Origin: JANNYA01 sp031422315
GTDB lineage: Bacteria > Pseudomonadota > Gammaproteobacteria > Xanthomonadales > SZUA-5
Assembly (NCBI GenBank): GCA_031422315.1
Contig: JANOQN010000077.1
Span: forward strand, 1 to 64,000
Length of the DNA stretch: 64,000 nucleotides
Direction of reading: 5' to 3'
Shown piece after piece: positions 44,472 through 52,096 of the stretch. The translations under genes and the position numbers were made by a program. The notes under the pieces are model-generated. The model saw nothing but the letters and a program-made list of their open reading frames with translations. It searched no databases and had not been told where the DNA came from. The first letter of the stretch is position 1; each line of letters begins with the position of its first letter.

Positions 44472-47231
44472 TTACTGCAACCCCTCTAACGCCTTTTGCA
44501 CCGTCAAATAAAGCCGATCCCCTGGATCATCCGCAGTTTCAGGGCGCATGGCTTTTTCGGCGGTTTCCAACAGCGGTTTTGCAGCAACAAGGTCCCCGCG
44601 CGCCAACAAAATTAATCCTTGCGCGCCATCCAGCCCGGCCTGCCACATGCCGTGCCCGCGATAGCTTTCCAGCACTTCGGCGTCGAGCAGCCGCAAGCGT
44701 GACTGTGCGGCATCGAGATCGCCCAAAGCGATGTCAGTGAACACGAGTAAAAACGCCACATCTTGGGTATTGGCACTCAGCGGGCCGGTCAAACGCAGCA
44801 AATTTTGATGCGCCAGCGTCAGCTTCGCTTTGGCCATGGGATAGTCAGCCAGCTCGAAATAAGGGCGGCCCCAGTTGCCCATGGTCACCCAGGTGCTGAT
44901 GTGATCATCGCCGCGCAAATCGCGTATGGACTGATGCGCTTGCTCGGCATAAATCAGCGCTTTTGCGTAGTCATAGTTGCGAAATGCGACGCTCATGAGC
45001 TCAGGTGCAATGCTCAGGCTTCGGGCATGGGTGCGGCCAAATTGCGCTTCGATCACCGGTCTTGCTGCCAGCAGCAGCTTTTCCGCTTCCAACGCATCGC
45101 CCGCATAGCTGTAGCTGCGCGCCATCGCGGCTTTCGCGAGCGCCTCAAGCAACGGGCCACTGCTGCCACGCTGCTTGGCTTCTTGCACCAGCTGCGCGCC
45201 AACCGCTTGTGCTTGCTTAGTGTCATCCATGGCCGTCAAAGCGCTAATCAAATCCAAGCTGAGCCAATCGCGCGGCACTGGATTGTCAGAATCTAAGGCT
45301 TTATACGCGGCAATTGCGGCTTGCAGCTTCGGTACCGCAGGTTCGAACTCACCGCGCGCCATGTGATAGCTTGCCCAAGCACCCGCACTCGCTAAATCGG
45401 CCCGCTGTTTCGGCAATTTTGCGGCGGCTTGATCGAGCAATAGCAGCTCCGCTTTGGCAGGCTCAAATTTGGATTGCCTGGCTAAGGCGCGCACCAAAGC
45501 GCTTTGCACCGCTAACACAGAATCGCCCTGCACGTTATTTTTGCGATACAACGCAAGCGCTGCACGCGCTTCACTTTCAGCTTCGGGCAGCAAATCAATC
45601 GACAGAAATAGTTGCGCCAAACTAGCGCACAGCGCGGCTTGGATTAGCGGCTGATCCTGATAGCGCTCGGCAATACGCGGGCGCGCGGCCAGCAGCAAAT
45701 CTTTAATCTGGGTGCTTTGCCCATTCGCCAACAGTAAGGGGTTTGAGCGCCCAATCAAATCCTCTTGAATAAATCGATTCAATGCTGTGGCTTGTGCAAG
45801 TGCCGCTTGCGCCTCATCCCGGGCACGCGCGGCGGATTGCTGCAAATAAAATAATCCCCCCACGCTCAAAAGCAGCGCACTCACAAACGCTAACAGATAA
45901 GGCCTGCGCGCCTGCGTCAGCGCCAACGCATGCTGCACGCGCTGCACCTGCTCAGCTTGATGCGTTTGCAGCATTGCGGCTTGCGAACGCGCTTCCCGGC
46001 TACGTAATCGATGCGTGAGCTCTTGCACACTGCCCAAGCGCTGCGCGGGCTGGCCGTGGGTGGCCGCTTGAATATCTACGCGCAGCAGCGGATCGCTGAT
46101 ATCTTGCTCCCAGCCTGGCGCCATCGGCTGCTGCAAACGGGCGCTGAGCAGCTGATAGAAAATGACCCCAAGGGCGTACACATCGCTTTGAATCGTTGGC
46201 GTTATGCCAGCAAACACTTCCGGCGCCAGATACAGCGGCGTACCGGAAGAATCGTCCGCTGCGATGTTTTGCGTGAGCGTCATGCCTAGTTTAGAAATAC
46301 CCAGCTGCTCCAAACGCTCAGGATCAAGCAATCGGCCGCTGCCAAAATCCGTCAGCCGCACTTGCCAATGGCTCGCCATGTTTAGCGCGCCTGCGATAGG
46401 CTCACGCGGCATGATGACCACATTCGCGGGCTTTAAATCCTTGTGCAAAACACCCACCGAATGCGCCAGAGCGACCGCATCAGCGATGCATAAAAACAGC
46501 AAGATGCGCTGCTCGCAATCTAGCTGAGCCAAGTGCTGATCGGCCCAATCGCTTAGATTTTGTCCACCAAATTGGCATTCTAGAAAAAATGGCGCGGCTT
46601 CAAAATTCCAATCGATAATTTCCACAAACCCAGCCAAGGCATCGTTTTGCTCATCAAGTGATTCTTGCAGCACCCGATTGAGCGTCGCCTCGCGCTTGAG
46701 CGCGCGCAAGCGCGTGCCATCGTCAGCAAATTTATACACCCGGCGCTCATGCGTGCTGCGGTGCTCGGCTAGCCATACTTCACCGCCGGTGCGTTTGCTG
46801 AGTAGACTTTGCAATAGAAAATTGCTGCGAAACGGCACTGCATCGCCCTTTTTAAGGGCGAAATCGCTTTTCAGCGGCTGCCCGACCGCGATGCGCTGCA
46901 CGGTGCCGTCCAAGCGATAGCCCAAACGCGCCTGCGTAGAAATCAGCTCAGCATTCGCCTCACCCACCGCCTTACGCAGTTTATTGACTGCGTTCGGCAA
47001 CACTTTATCGACGGTAATCCGGCCTGCCCACACTTCGCGCAGCAGCTCATCTTTGGTCACCACTTCACCGGCGTGGCGCAGCAAATACGCCAAAACCTCC
47101 AAAGCGCGCCGCTCGGTTTCAACCACCAAACCGGCAACTTTCAGCTCGAACCGCGCCTCATTGAATTCTGCCGTGCCAAAGCGGTAGCGATACGCGGCGC
47201 TGGCTGTTTGTGTAAGTTGTTGATTTTTCAT
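44472..47231 (-). CDS. Winged-helix DNA-binding / Ser-Thr kinase / TPR fusion protein
   Basis: 919 residues from the ATG at 47231, which has GAGGTG five bases upstream; an in-frame start at 47255 would add eight residues. Residues about 15-110 form an OmpR/CadC-type winged helix (EVLAYLLRHAGEVVTKDELLREVW, then AVNKLRKAVGE and RLGYRL). The kinase fold follows (about 140-420): Lys in RVYKFA, catalytic loop HKDLKPAN and DFGSGRLL. A membrane helix (about 440-465) and a long TPR-like periplasmic part complete it. A DNA-binding domain on the same chain as a kinase and a membrane helix recalls CadC-like one-component receptors. It may bind the direct repeats in its own leader. It precedes the 1641-residue exoprotein gene on the same strand. 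Confidence 0.9.
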   Translation of the reverse strand: MKNQQLTQTASAAYRYRFGTAEFNEARFELKVAGLVVETERRALEVLAYLLRHAGEVVTKDELLREVWAGRITVDKVLPNAVNKLRKAVGEANAELISTQARLGYRLDGTVQRIAVGQPLKSDFALKKGDAVPFRSNFLLQSLLSKRTGGEVWLAEHRSTHERRVYKFADDGTRLRALKREATLNRVLQESLDEQNDALAGFVEIIDWNFEAAPFFLECQFGGQNLSDWADQHLAQLDCEQRILLFLCIADAVALAHSVGVLHKDLKPANVVIMPREPIAGALNMASHWQVRLTDFGSGRLLDPERLEQLGISKLGMTLTQNIAADDSSGTPLYLAPEVFAGITPTIQSDVYALGVIFYQLLSARLQQPMAPGWEQDISDPLLRVDIQAATHGQPAQRLGSVQELTHRLRSREARSQAAMLQTHQAEQVQRVQHALALTQARRPYLLAFVSALLLSVGGLFYLQQSAARARDEAQAALAQATALNRFIQEDLIGRSNPLLLANGQSTQIKDLLLAARPRIAERYQDQPLIQAALCASLAQLFLSIDLLPEAESEARAALALYRKNNVQGDSVLAVQSALVRALARQSKFEPAKAELLLLDQAAAKLPKQRADLASAGAWASYHMARGEFEPAVPKLQAAIAAYKALDSDNPVPRDWLSLDLISALTAMDDTKQAQAVGAQLVQEAKQRGSSGPLLEALAKAAMARSYSYAGDALEAEKLLLAARPVIEAQFGRTHARSLSIAPELMSVAFRNYDYAKALIYAEQAHQSIRDLRGDDHISTWVTMGNWGRPYFELADYPMAKAKLTLAHQNLLRLTGPLSANTQDVAFLLVFTDIALGDLDAAQSRLRLLDAEVLESYRGHGMWQAGLDGAQGLILLARGDLVAAKPLLETAEKAMRPETADDPGDRLYLTVQKALEGLQ

Positions 47232-47257
47232 CGGTGCACCTCGAGTTAGCCGCAAAA

Positions 47258-47280
47258 GTTACCGATGCGTTACCGCATCG
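47258..47280. promoter_or_regulatory. Direct/inverted repeat upstream of the winged-helix kinase
   Basis: Two adjacent 11-base direct repeats starting GTTACCG (47258-47268 and 47269-47279) overlap a perfect inverted repeat CGATGCG-ttac-CGCATCG (47263-47280). OmpR-type winged helices bind tandem half-sites 10-11 bases apart, so this is a plausible autoregulatory site in the divergent 47.3 kb region. Confidence 0.45.
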
Positions 47281-47459
47281 TGGCTGAATCGTGGACGAAT
47301 TTGTTCGTATAAAACCTAAAATTTAGATTGTTAGCTGTCACTCGAACATTGAAAAGCGCCGTTCATCCCAAAGCGTTTGCAGCGCTTGGATGGATGGTTT
47401 CAGTCTTCATGTCGTCACACTTGCTAATTTCAAAATTGAAGTCATAAAAAGAGAAGACT

Positions 47460-49109
47460 ATGTTCAATACGCCATTTAAACGCCTTGCCTTTTTAATTAG
47501 CTTGGCAATCAGCGCAAACTTATCGGCACAAACCTGGACTTTGGTGTCGTCCGAAAACGAGGCATTCACCTCACCAGGATTGCCGGCTGGCAGCAGGCCA
47601 ACGCCTTTCAACGCGGGCTTAAGCGACAGTGATGGGCAAGGCGCACGCTTCCAGTTGGCTGAAAATGATTCAGCACTTGACGGCCATTGGCTGAGCATTA
47701 ATTCCATTTTGCAGCCGGTGGCGCGTAGAGACACGCCAGGTGCACTGGGCCCACGCCGCACTGGCGCAGAACAAAATCATCAGTTCTTTGCCACACCGCA
47801 GTTTGCTGATGCCGGGCCCGGTAACACTTTGACTTACTTAGCGACTGCCGGAGTCCCGAGCAGCACTGCGTTTACCACTGGTTTTTGGCGCTGGCAAAAC
47901 GGGCAGAATCAGGAACTTGCGCGCTGGGACACCGATGGCAGCCTTGGTCCTGGTTTAGGTGCGGGCTGGCGCTTCCTTACTACGGATGCCAACAATCGGT
48001 TTTTGAATACGGGCGCCAACGGCACCGCTTTGGCGCAATTTGTGGCCTCGCCAGCGCCGGCGAATTCCAGCCGCACTGCGCTGGTATTGCTTCGCCCGGG
48101 CGGAAATTTACCCTGCATGCTGCAAGGTGATACTGGCGCGTTAGGGCCTAATGTGGGCGCGGGCTCGTCATTTGCCTTTGGCACCTACGCTGCGGTCCGC
48201 CATGGTGATCGATACTTTGTTAACGCTACTTCTGACTCCCCAATTCGCGAAGGAATTTGGGAAGTTTGCAATGGCGCACCTCGGCCCATCGCGGTTGCCG
48301 GTTTTGTCGGCCAGCTGGGGCCCAATCTTGCGCTTCCGCAAGCGCGTTTCAATACCATTCGCTTCAGCCCAAAACCGCATGCGGGTGGTACGCAGGTTTT
48401 CATTGCTGACTACAATTTTGAGGACAATACCTTTTTACGCGGCTCCCTGTGGCGACATCAAAATGGCGTCAATCAAATGCTGGCGCAAATCGCTGATTCG
48501 AGCTCGAGCTTTGGCCCTAACTATCTGGGTGGAACTTTCGAGTTTTTTGACACGCTCAATTCCGATTTTGATTCTGCAGAAGGCCATATTGCGTTCGAAA
48601 CATTCGCGCGAACATCGTCCAACGCGCAGGTTCGGGGGCTTTGGCGCATCCGCCCGGGCGGCAATCCTGAGCCTTTCGCTTTGCAGAATCAACCAGGCAA
48701 GGTGTCACCCGGTGCGGGTCAAACTTTCACTTCGATTGATCGCTGGAAGCTGTTTGGCAACGGCGATGTGATCGCCGAGTGTGATGTCAGCGGCGGCCCC
48801 AGCGGCCTGTATTTGTTCAAAGTAGGCCGTTTACCGCGACTGATTCTATCGGCGGGGCAAACCGTTCCACTTCAAATTGGCAACTCAACAGTAAGCGCTT
48901 TAGTACAGAGCTTTTCACCCGTGCTCGGCGATGAAAACGCTAACGCAGCCGCTAGCGACAGCGGCAATGGCGTGGATACTTGGGCCTCCACCGACGGCGG
49001 TGTATTAGTGTCCGCCAGCATCAGCAGCGGCGGCAATACCAGCGCGATTTTGATGCGTTTGCAAGCCGTTGATCTAAATCGCGTGTTTGCCGATGGCTTT
49101 GAAGACTAA
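47460..49109 (+). CDS. Exported beta-propeller-like protein with FxxGFE tail (DUF7453-like)
   Basis: 549 residues with a signal peptide (about 1-22, AFLISLAISANLSA). The body is made of repeats with a GxLGPxxGxxF core (GALGPR, GSLGPGLGAGWRF, GALGPNVGAGSSF, GQLGPNLALPQARF), as in DUF7453-like proteins, probably a propeller. No catalytic signature is seen. The C-terminus is RVFADGFED, nearly the same tail as two other exoproteins in the window. Transcribed away from the winged-helix kinase, with which it shares a 228-base divergent promoter region. The family name is from memory of repeat style and is tentative. Confidence 0.75.
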   Translation: MFNTPFKRLAFLISLAISANLSAQTWTLVSSENEAFTSPGLPAGSRPTPFNAGLSDSDGQGARFQLAENDSALDGHWLSINSILQPVARRDTPGALGPRRTGAEQNHQFFATPQFADAGPGNTLTYLATAGVPSSTAFTTGFWRWQNGQNQELARWDTDGSLGPGLGAGWRFLTTDANNRFLNTGANGTALAQFVASPAPANSSRTALVLLRPGGNLPCMLQGDTGALGPNVGAGSSFAFGTYAAVRHGDRYFVNATSDSPIREGIWEVCNGAPRPIAVAGFVGQLGPNLALPQARFNTIRFSPKPHAGGTQVFIADYNFEDNTFLRGSLWRHQNGVNQMLAQIADSSSSFGPNYLGGTFEFFDTLNSDFDSAEGHIAFETFARTSSNAQVRGLWRIRPGGNPEPFALQNQPGKVSPGAGQTFTSIDRWKLFGNGDVIAECDVSGGPSGLYLFKVGRLPRLILSAGQTVPLQIGNSTVSALVQSFSPVLGDENANAAASDSGNGVDTWASTDGGVLVSASISSGGNTSAILMRLQAVDLNRVFADGFED

Positions 49110-49152
49110 GGCTAGCGCATTGAGCGCTACTCTCTTTTTGTAAGGAACCAAC

Positions 49153-49572
49153 ATGATTAAAACAATGAGTGCATTGACTACACTTTTGCTGTTTGCCGCA
49201 TTTTTCGGTACTGGTTATTTTGCAATGCCACTTGCGGTAGAAAAATGGCGCAATTGGTTTCCAGCGCCTGCATTTACTGAGGGCGACTTTAGTGAGCACT
49301 ACTCAGCAAACCGCATTCAAGTCGTGCTTTACGGCACTCGAAGCTGTGTTTTCTGCCAACGCGCGCGCGATTACTTTATCGCGCAAAAAATTGCGTTTAC
49401 CGACCAACTGATTGACTCACCTGGCGAAGCGGCAAAATCTTTTGCACCGCTCAATATTGCAACGGTACCTGTCATTTTGATCGGCAATCGAATGATCAGC
49501 GGATTTAACCCAAAAGCAATTGATGAAGCACTCACACAGCTTCAAGTTGATCGCAAACAGCGACCTAATTAG
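49153..49572 (+). CDS. Membrane-anchored glutaredoxin-like protein
   Basis: 139 residues. An N-terminal membrane helix (about 5-25, MSALTTLLLFAAFFGTGYFAM) is followed by a glutaredoxin fold with active site Cys65-Val-Phe-Cys68, the cis-Pro loop ATVPVILIGN and a C-terminal GFNPKAIDEAL. The anchor implies a periplasmic or membrane-facing domain rather than the usual cytosolic one. A thiol redox role fits the neighbouring gene for a six-cysteine secreted peptide. The ribosome site AAGGA sits in the same 16-base leader found before the gene at 49965. Confidence 0.87.
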   Translation: MIKTMSALTTLLLFAAFFGTGYFAMPLAVEKWRNWFPAPAFTEGDFSEHYSANRIQVVLYGTRSCVFCQRARDYFIAQKIAFTDQLIDSPGEAAKSFAPLNIATVPVILIGNRMISGFNPKAIDEALTQLQVDRKQRPN

Positions 49573-49675
49573 CTGCTTGTCAAACCCATTCTGCGCATTC
49601 TGCGCGGCATACCGCGTCAGTCCGGATTTTGACTGATGAACTTGTTTTTTACCTTTAAACACTGGAGCAATCCCC

Positions 49676-49867
49676 ATGAAAAAGTTTATTTTGTTTAGTT
49701 TATTAGGACTGGCCGCTGGTATCGGCGCAGCTACCGCATCCACTACCTGCCGCAATATTTGCCAGCTTGAGTATCAAAATTGTCGCGCCAATGCCGCAAA
49801 CCCAGGCGAAGCGGGTGACTGCTTTGCGGCGCGTTACGAATGCTTCGCGCAGTGCGGCATTCGCTAA
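49676..49867 (+). CDS. Small secreted six-cysteine peptide
   Basis: 63 residues: a signal peptide (about 1-21, LLGLAAGIGAATA) and a mature part of about 40 residues with six Cys in the mirror-symmetric pattern C-x3-C-x6-C-x12-C-x6-C-x3-C. The centre (NPGEAGD) looks like a turn and the arms look helical, so a disulfide-locked helical hairpin is likely. No family is recognised. It sits between a membrane-anchored glutaredoxin and another secreted protein on the same strand. Function unknown; a toxin, signal or structural peptide are all possible. Confidence 0.75.
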   Translation: MKKFILFSLLGLAAGIGAATASTTCRNICQLEYQNCRANAANPGEAGDCFAARYECFAQCGIR

Positions 49868-49964
49868 CACGCTGACTGAAGAGCGGGTGCGCCAATGCGC
49901 GCAGCCGCTTTTTTACGGCATACCAAAAGCACTTCTAGCGTTGAAACTTTAGTAAGGAACCAAC

Positions 49965-50795
49965 ATGTTTAAAGCAACAGTCAAATTCATCGCCCTCGCA
50001 TGTTCAACTTCGATATTCGCTAGCACCTGCCAGGACAACTTCAGCAAATCCGGCAATATTTTTCAGGGCAGCACGTACACCAGCTATGTAGAAGTTGACG
50101 CGTTGAGCGTGCCGGATGCTATGGCGCAAATGCGCGGCATTGCCTTGAATGACAAGCTGGACGTGATTGCCGAAGATTTGGAAGCCGGCAACATGCTGGT
50201 CGAACAGCGCGCCAGCACTTGGGCGCGCGCAGTTCCCATGGTTGTTGAAGCCAGTGCAGCAGGCGAATCAGCCAAAGTGAGCTTGACGATCAAACCCGAA
50301 AAAGGCGTCATGGCCAAAGCGGAAACCATGAAAACGACCATTTGTGGCTATCTCGTCAAGCTACAAGGCGGAGATGCGGCAAAAACGGCCGCCGCCGAAG
50401 GCTTGGCAGCGCAGAACAAGGCAGGCGATACGCTGCGTGAGGTGTTTTCCTTTTCCAGAGATATTGCGAACGAAGCCAAGCTCAATGCAGTTGCGGTGAC
50501 CGCGCGACACAAAGGCCGTAGCTATTCGCTCAAAGGCAAAATCGACTACATCCAAGAAGACGGCGGTGATTACAACGTATCGTTCGAAGTGCCCGAGCAC
50601 ACCACCAGCAACTTAGGGAATTTGGTCGGCGATGCAGCGTTTCGCGTCGGCGTGGCTTGCCTTTTCAAGTCCAACAAACTGACTTGGGTATTGACTATGC
50701 GCGAAGGCCAGCGAGTCACATTTAAAGGCACGTTTTACCGTTATGACGACTTGAAAAAGATGGTTTGGTTGGAAGATTGTAAGCAGATCAAGTGA
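49965..50795 (+). CDS. Secreted protein of unknown function
   Basis: 276 residues with a signal peptide (about 1-20, FIALACSTSIFA) and Cys in STCQDNF just after it. An alpha/beta central part is followed by a C-terminal region (about 150-276) with the feel of an OB-fold or tRNA_anti-like domain (VAVTARHKGRSYSLKGKI...VTFKGTFYRYDDLKKMVWLEDC). That assignment is weak. It shares the exact GTAAGGAACCAACATG leader with the glutaredoxin gene, suggesting duplicated control sequence or one expression unit. Confidence 0.7.
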   Translation: MFKATVKFIALACSTSIFASTCQDNFSKSGNIFQGSTYTSYVEVDALSVPDAMAQMRGIALNDKLDVIAEDLEAGNMLVEQRASTWARAVPMVVEASAAGESAKVSLTIKPEKGVMAKAETMKTTICGYLVKLQGGDAAKTAAAEGLAAQNKAGDTLREVFSFSRDIANEAKLNAVAVTARHKGRSYSLKGKIDYIQEDGGDYNVSFEVPEHTTSNLGNLVGDAAFRVGVACLFKSNKLTWVLTMREGQRVTFKGTFYRYDDLKKMVWLEDCKQIK

Positions 50796-51155
50796 TTGGC
50801 CTTAGCCACACCGAATTTGCTGTGTGCGTTCTCGATTACCTCACCGTCATTCCCGCGCAGGCGGGAACCCAGGCTCACTGAACAATCTGCGTGCTCTTCA
50901 GCTTAAAAAAGCGTTGTTTGCAGTGCTTCTAGCGTGGATGTGGAAGTTGACACCTAGCCTGGGTCCCCGCCTGCGAGGGGATGACGAGGCGGGGCGGAAT
51001 GGCCAAATAGTATCGGCTATGCTTTTGCTAGAAACGGCAAATTTACGAACTGAGCCCATAATGCTCCCCAAAAGTAATTAGGTGACCATAAGCACGTGGA
51101 GCCACCCAGCTTGCAGTGCTAGCTTGACGGCACTTTCACTTCTAAGGGCCATCCC
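50796..51155. other. Intergenic region with palindromic element
   Basis: About 360 bases without a real gene. An open frame across 50824-51081 reads HSRAGGNPG...RLRGDDE, a known signature of translated palindromic repeats rather than protein. The last 80 bases before the ABC gene should hold its promoter, but no consensus -35/-10 stands out. Confidence 0.6.
50844..50986. repeat. MITE/REP-like element with about 31-bp terminal inverted repeats
   Basis: The left arm at 50844-50875 (CGTCATTCCCGCGCAGGCGG...) is matched at the right end (50956-50986) by its complement with about three mismatches. This CGTCATTCCCGC...CCTGGGTCCCCGCC type of palindrome is dispersed in many proteobacterial genomes. 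It may act as a bidirectional terminator between the two gene groups. Confidence 0.75.
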
Positions 51156-52061
51156 ATGCTGCGAATTCGCGGGCTTTGCAAAACTTATAGTAACGGCGTG
51201 CGCGCGTTGGATCAGGTCAATTTGGATATTCCAGCGGGCATGTTTGGCTTGCTCGGACCCAATGGCGCGGGCAAATCATCTTTGATGCGCACGATCGCAA
51301 CCTTGCAGGAAGCCGATTCCGGCAGCATCGATTTTTCCGGTTTAGATGTGCTGACAGACAAAGATGCGGTGCGCCGCCAGCTGGGCTATTTGCCGCAAGA
51401 CTTTGGCGTCTATCCCAAAGTGAGTGCAGAGGCGCTATTGGATCATTTTGCCGTGTTGAAGGGTTTTACCGCGCGCGCGCAGCGAAAAGAAGTGGTTGAT
51501 GCATTGCTCAATAAAGTCAATTTGTGGGATGCGCGCAAGCGCCACTTGGGTGGATTTTCCGGCGGCATGCGCCAGCGTTTTGGTATTGCGCAAGCGCTGA
51601 TTGGTCAGCCAAAACTGGTGATTGTCGATGAGCCTACCGCCGGATTAGATCCTGAAGAACGCAATCGCTTTTTGAATCTATTGGCAGATATTGGCGAGCA
51701 GGTGGTGGTGATTTTGTCCACCCATATTGTGGAGGACGTGACGGATTTATGCCCGCAAATGGCGATTATCAATAAAGGACAGGTGTTGCTTGCCGGGCAG
51801 CCGCACGCGGCGATTGAATCGCTGAAATCATCGGTTTGGCGTGCGGTAGTCAGCAAATCGGCATTGCCAGAGCTGCAAGCGCGGCTCAACGTGCTTTCGA
51901 CGCGCTTGGTCGGTGGCAAACCGGTGCTACACGTGTTTAGCGAAGCGCAACCAGAGGCAGGCTTCGTGCAAATTGAGCCGGATTTGGAGGACGTGTATTT
52001 CCAGCGCTTGCGCGTGCATGCGCAATCAAATGCGACAGCTGTCAATACGCTTGCCGCTTAA
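51156..52061 (+). CDS. ABC transporter ATP-binding protein
   Basis: 301 residues with Walker A GPNGAGKS (about 35-42), Q-loop LPQDFG, signature FSGGMRQR, Walker B LVIVDEP and switch His in STHIVED. The C-terminal extension (about 220-300) is typical of exporter-type ATPases that pair with a separate multi-span permease. The next gene encodes that permease fused to an M1 peptidase domain, nine bases after this stop, so they form one transporter. The substrate is unknown; a peptide is plausible given the peptidase. Confidence 0.94.
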   Translation: MLRIRGLCKTYSNGVRALDQVNLDIPAGMFGLLGPNGAGKSSLMRTIATLQEADSGSIDFSGLDVLTDKDAVRRQLGYLPQDFGVYPKVSAEALLDHFAVLKGFTARAQRKEVVDALLNKVNLWDARKRHLGGFSGGMRQRFGIAQALIGQPKLVIVDEPTAGLDPEERNRFLNLLADIGEQVVVILSTHIVEDVTDLCPQMAIINKGQVLLAGQPHAAIESLKSSVWRAVVSKSALPELQARLNVLSTRLVGGKPVLHVFSEAQPEAGFVQIEPDLEDVYFQRLRVHAQSNATAVNTLAA

Positions 52062-52070
52062 GGATAGGTC

Positions 52071-52096
52071 ATGATTCGAGAATTTTTTAGTTCGAG
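52071..52096 (+). other. Out-of-frame natural start of the permease gene (apparent one-base deletion)
   Basis: An ATG at 52071 with a good ribosome site (AGGA and TAGGT before it) begins MIREFF, the usual start of these permeases. It then leaves the frame just after the T6 run (52082-52090), so the long frame resumes with FELRQQLRSPL only one base off. One missing base in or beside the run explains it. Confidence 0.7.

Noticed and set aside
50824..51081. Plus-strand frame of 85 codons
   Set aside because: Its HSRAGGNPG and LRGDDE peptides are the translated ends of a palindromic repeat; no protein signal.
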